Assembly (NCBI GenBank): GCA_004297665.1
Contig: SCUP01000059.1
Span: 1 to 9,939, forward strand
Length of the DNA stretch: 9,939 nt
From: Nitrosarchaeum sp.
GTDB lineage: Archaea; Thermoproteota; Nitrososphaeria; Nitrososphaerales; Nitrosopumilaceae
Direction of reading: 5' to 3'
The position numbers and the translations under genes are program-made. Shown in pieces: positions 7,913-9,939 of this stretch. Position 1 is the first letter of the stretch. Each line of letters starts with the position of its first letter. The notes under the pieces were generated by a model. That model had not been told where the DNA came from, did no database searches, and was given only the letters and a program-made list of their open reading frames with translations.

Positions 7913-7920
7913 GATTAGTT

Positions 7921-7929
7921 TCTCCTTTC
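7921..7929 (-). promoter_or_regulatory. Ribosome binding site that fixes the TTG start of thrC
   Basis: On the minus strand GAAAGGAGA lies just before the TTG at 7912, with nine bases between GGAG and the start codon. It complements the archaeal 16S rRNA 3' end and is the deciding evidence for a TTG rather than a downstream ATG start. Confidence 0.75.
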
Positions 7930-7956
7930 AGACTATACATAAAAAATCCTAATATC

Positions 7957-7977
7957 AAGTTAAGTGTTGCTTAACTT
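7957..7977. promoter_or_regulatory. Perfect 8-bp inverted repeat before thrC (operator or leader hairpin)
   Basis: AAGTTAAG (7957-7964) and CTTAACTT (7970-7977) are exact reverse complements separated by TGTTG. The element lies 45-65 bases upstream of the thrC start, between the likely TATA boxes and the ribosome site. Depending on which TATA box is used it overlaps the transcription start or lies in the 5' leader. A dimeric regulator site, for example of the Lrp/AsnC class common in archaeal amino-acid regulation, is plausible; a short RNA hairpin is the alternative. Confidence 0.5.
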
Positions 7978-8006
7978 TACTGACTAAAAAATATAATGAA
8001 AATTTA

Positions 8007-8020
8007 CCTATATTTATAAA
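8007..8020 (-). promoter_or_regulatory. Candidate TATA box for the thrC-E1 operon
   Basis: On the minus strand TTTATAAATATAGG gives a good archaeal TATA box centred near 8015, predicting transcription start near 7988 and a leader of about 75 bases. A second candidate, ATTATATTTT, centred near 7995, would start transcription near 7968, inside the inverted repeat. The near-symmetric TTTATAAA core could also serve the divergent gene at 8119. Confidence 0.4.
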
Positions 8021-8118
8021 AAAATTTGCAGAGGCATATGGTTTGTAGAAAAAATCTGTGTTTTGATGCTTTTCTAATTATGAGGAAGGTTTTTAGATAT
8101 TTTTAGAAAATAAAATGT

Positions 8119-8691
8119 ATGAAAAAAGGATCTATAGTAGGTATCATAGTTGGAGTAAGTGTTTTTGCAATTATTTTAGCTATAATTTTGATATCCAATC
8201 CAAAATCAAATGTAATAGAAGTTGAAGATACATTAGATAAGGAAGTAAAACCAGAAACTGAGATTCCAGAGATTCAAAAAAAACTAGACGAAATTGAAAA
8301 AATTAATTTGGAAAATGAATATTCACCAAAAGAAAGAGAGTGGCAGACTTCAGGACCGTTTCAAATTGATCGAAAACAATATGCTATAGGTGAAAAGATT
8401 TTTCTAGTAATTGGTGGATTAAATATAAACGAAAAAGGCCAGATTACAGTTATGAGACCACTAAATGCTACACATTACTCGGTATATTTGACCATTCCAT
8501 TTGATGGAGATGCAAAACCAGAATTCAATTACTATCTAGAACCTAAAATGGCTAAAGATTCAGGTATATGTTCAGTTAATGATATAATTGGGAAGTGGGT
8601 AATGATTTTCAGAGGAACAGATTATCCAAATCTCTATTTTGAAATAACAGATGATGTTGTTCCAGGAACAGATATCGAACCTGTCTGTTAA
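8119..8691 (+). CDS. Membrane-anchored extracytoplasmic protein, unknown function
   Basis: I do not recognise this 190-residue protein as a named family. It has two N-terminal lysines, one long hydrophobic segment (about residues 6-25), an acidic/Lys-rich linker (about 33-75, with a possible short helix at 50-66), and a predicted beta-sandwich (about 79-180). The strand pattern FQIDRKQYAIGEKIFLVIGG resembles the opening of Ig-like modules in the S-layer protein encoded at 1-5155. The only two cysteines, Cys151 and the final residue Cys190, could form a disulfide that ties the C-terminus back to the domain. There is one sequon at Asn116. No signal peptidase site is evident, so the segment probably stays as an anchor with the domain outside the membrane. 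The ATG is the first possible start after an in-frame TAG at 8104; no ribosome site lies at normal distance. It stands alone and convergent to hisI. Confidence 0.75.
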   Translation: MKKGSIVGIIVGVSVFAIILAIILISNPKSNVIEVEDTLDKEVKPETEIPEIQKKLDEIEKINLENEYSPKEREWQTSGPFQIDRKQYAIGEKIFLVIGGLNINEKGQITVMRPLNATHYSVYLTIPFDGDAKPEFNYYLEPKMAKDSGICSVNDIIGKWVMIFRGTDYPNLYFEITDDVVPGTDIEPVC

Positions 8692-9021
8692 TTATTTTTC
8701 TAAATTATTGTGAAAACAAACTTTTTCACCAGTATGACAAGCTGGTCCTGATGGTTCTACAAGATAAATAATTGCATCTGAATCACAGTCAACAAGGATT
8801 TCTTTTACTTTTTGTGTATTACCTGACTCTTCGCCTTTCATCCAAAGTTTATTTCTAGAACGACTCCAAAACCAAGAGTTACCAGTTTTTTTAGTCAGCT
8901 CAAGTGATTCTTTGTTAGAGTAAGCTAGAGTCAACACATCTTTTGTATTTGAATCTTGAACAATTACTGGAACTAGTCCATCACTTTTTGCAAAATCAAT
9001 ATCATCAATTGATTTTTTCAT
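8692..9021 (-). CDS. hisI: Phosphoribosyl-AMP cyclohydrolase
   Basis: This 109-residue, single-domain enzyme opens the purine ring of phosphoribosyl-AMP in histidine synthesis. The family signature is nearly complete: VLTLAYSN (29-36), FWSRSR (51-56) and [12 protein letters not shown] (59-70). Mg ligands are Asp78, Asp80 and Asp82, and zinc ligands are Cys79, Cys95 and Cys102 in the DCDSD and GPACHTG segments. There is no fused HisE domain, so the pyrophosphohydrolase must be encoded elsewhere. It follows hisF by 23 bases, with no strong Shine-Dalgarno in the gap. Its stop directly abuts the stop of the convergent gene ending at 8691. Confidence 0.95.
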   Translation of the reverse strand: MKKSIDDIDFAKSDGLVPVIVQDSNTKDVLTLAYSNKESLELTKKTGNSWFWSRSRNKLWMKGEESGNTQKVKEILVDCDSDAIIYLVEPSGPACHTGEKVCFHNNLEK

Positions 9022-9044
9022 TACTTTAAATCATAAAGTATTGC

Positions 9045-9848
9045 TTATAATCTTACAGGGATTTGTTTGTCTTTAAGATACATCTTTACTCCATTTACAC
9101 CATGAGTTTGATAGTGAAATATAGAAGCTGCCAAAGCAGCATCAGCATTTGATTTTTGAAAAACATCCACCATGTCATCTGGTTTACCACATCCACCAGA
9201 TGCAATAACTGGAATTGATACAGAGTTGACAATTTCTCTAGTTAACAAAATATCATATCCATCTTTTGTGCCATCTTTATCAATGCTAGTGAGAAGTATT
9301 TCTCCAGCACCAAGTTTTTCAGCTTTTTTTGCCCATTCAATTACATCAATTCCAGTTGCTTCTTTTCCACCATAAATGAAAACTTCAAACCAGAATTGTT
9401 TTTCATTCTCAGAAAAGACATTTTTATTTTTTTGAATATCAAAATTTCTTTTAGCATCAATTGCAACCACAATACATTGCCTTCCAAATAATTCCATCAA
9501 TTCAGTAATTATTAGAGGATTTTTTATTGCACCTGTATTGATTCCTACTTTATCAGCACCATTAAGTAAAATATTTCTTGCATCTTCCAACGACTTTACA
9601 CCACCTCCAACTGTAAATGGAATATCAATTACTGTTGCAACTTTTCTAACCAAATCCTTAATTGTTTTTCTTTGTTCATCAGATGCAGTAATATCTAAAA
9701 AAACAAGTTCATCTGCACCTTCATTACTGTATTTTTCAGCCAACTCTACAGGATCTCCTGCATCTTTGATTGATTCAAAATGCAGACCCTTTACTACTCG
9801 ACCATTTTTTACATCAAGGCATGGAATGATTCTTTTTGTAAGAGTCAT
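9045..9848 (-). CDS. hisF: Imidazole glycerol phosphate synthase, cyclase subunit
   Basis: HisF (267 residues) is a TIM barrel that uses ammonia from HisH to close the imidazole ring, releasing imidazole glycerol phosphate and AICAR. The start is the classical [17 protein letters not shown]; catalytic Asp12 and Asp131 (VVAIDAK) are present. Phosphate-binding GGGV (81-84) and ASGG (216-219) and the late AASIFH segment (240-245) are intact. The region after Asp131 (about 134-153) is lysine-rich and variable, as usual. The ATG overlaps the hisA stop in an ATGA and is preceded by a perfect AGGAGG, so translation is coupled to hisA. Confidence 0.96.
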   Translation of the reverse strand: MTLTKRIIPCLDVKNGRVVKGLHFESIKDAGDPVELAEKYSNEGADELVFLDITASDEQRKTIKDLVRKVATVIDIPFTVGGGVKSLEDARNILLNGADKVGINTGAIKNPLIITELMELFGRQCIVVAIDAKRNFDIQKNKNVFSENEKQFWFEVFIYGGKEATGIDVIEWAKKAEKLGAGEILLTSIDKDGTKDGYDILLTREIVNSVSIPVIASGGCGKPDDMVDVFQKSNADAALAASIFHYQTHGVNGVKMYLKDKQIPVRL

Positions 9849-9939
9849 GCTAATTTTGCCTCCTGAATTGAAATTTTATTCTCATAAAGTGCCTTGCCAA
9901 GTATTACTCCAAATGCATTTTTTTGCTTTACATCTTGAA
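9845..9939 (-). CDS. hisA: HisA (ProFAR isomerase), C-terminal 30 residues only
   Basis: Only the last 30 codons and the TGA are in the window. The tail [18 protein letters not shown] matches the end of HisA, where the conserved G(V)I(V/L)GKALY strand and phosphate loop precede a short terminal helix. HisA isomerises ProFAR to PRFAR, the substrate of HisF-HisH. The stop overlaps the hisF start by four bases (ATGA). The assignment rests on this tail plus the position directly before hisF. The start lies beyond the right edge. Confidence 0.85.
   Translation of the reverse strand, partial: QDVKQKNAFGVILGKALYENKISIQEAKLA
9859..9864 (-). promoter_or_regulatory. Shine-Dalgarno site of hisF inside the end of hisA
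   Basis: The minus strand carries AGGAGG ten bases before the hisF ATG. It lies within the last codons of hisA, supports the hisF start, and shows that reinitiation at the overlap has its own ribosome site. Confidence 0.75.

Noticed and set aside
8082..8089. GAGGAAGG as a ribosome site for the gene at 8119.
   Set aside because: It is 29 bases from the ATG, too far, and an in-frame stop at 8104 excludes an earlier start.
8115..8117. Alternative ATG just before 8119.
   Set aside because: It is in another frame and would not give the membrane segment or the long open frame.
1..9939. tRNA, rRNA, CRISPR arrays, insertion sequences or attachment sites.
   Set aside because: Nothing with cloverleaf structure, direct repeat-spacer pattern, transposase motifs or terminal repeats was seen on either strand.

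Overview
The window looks like chromosomal DNA of a marine ammonia-oxidising archaeon, close to Nitrosopumilus (Nitrososphaerota, formerly Thaumarchaeota). The evidence is the AT-rich sequence, archaeal TATA-type promoters, a very large acidic secreted Ig-like S-layer protein, a zinc-ribbon threonine synthase beside a MoaD-ThiF fusion, and separate hisA, hisF and hisI genes. This assignment is by recognition; no search was run.

Layout: positions 1-5155 (minus strand) are one uninterrupted reading frame of 1718 codons. It starts with a signal peptide and is still open at the left edge; it encodes the main cell-surface S-layer protein. An AT-rich intergenic stretch (5156-5358) holds its promoter, with a TATA box so close to the ATG that the mRNA is probably leaderless, and an inverted repeat just upstream. 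Positions 5359-7912 (minus) hold a two-gene unit: threonine synthase (TTG start, good Shine-Dalgarno), then, one base later, an E1-like enzyme with a ubiquitin-like MoaD/ThiS domain fused to its N-terminus. A 206-bp divergent intergenic region (7913-8118) carries a perfect 8-bp inverted repeat. Positions 8119-8691 (plus) encode a small membrane-anchored extracytoplasmic protein of unknown function. Its stop codon directly abuts that of hisI. Positions 8692-9939 (minus) are the 3' end of a histidine operon, hisA (partial)-hisF-hisI.

How the genes relate: hisA, hisF and hisI act together in histidine synthesis. The threonine synthase and MoaD-E1 fusion are almost certainly co-transcribed. Their pairing suggests a link between O-phosphohomoserine chemistry and protein-thiocarboxylate sulfur transfer, but that is inference. 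The S-layer gene has its own promoter and probably its own, very high, expression. I found no RNA genes, mobile elements or CRISPR arrays. Nothing here is clearly a new multi-gene system. The least-explained items are the fusion protein with its internal Gly-Gly and unassigned C-terminal domain, the two palindromes in promoter regions, and the anchored surface protein.
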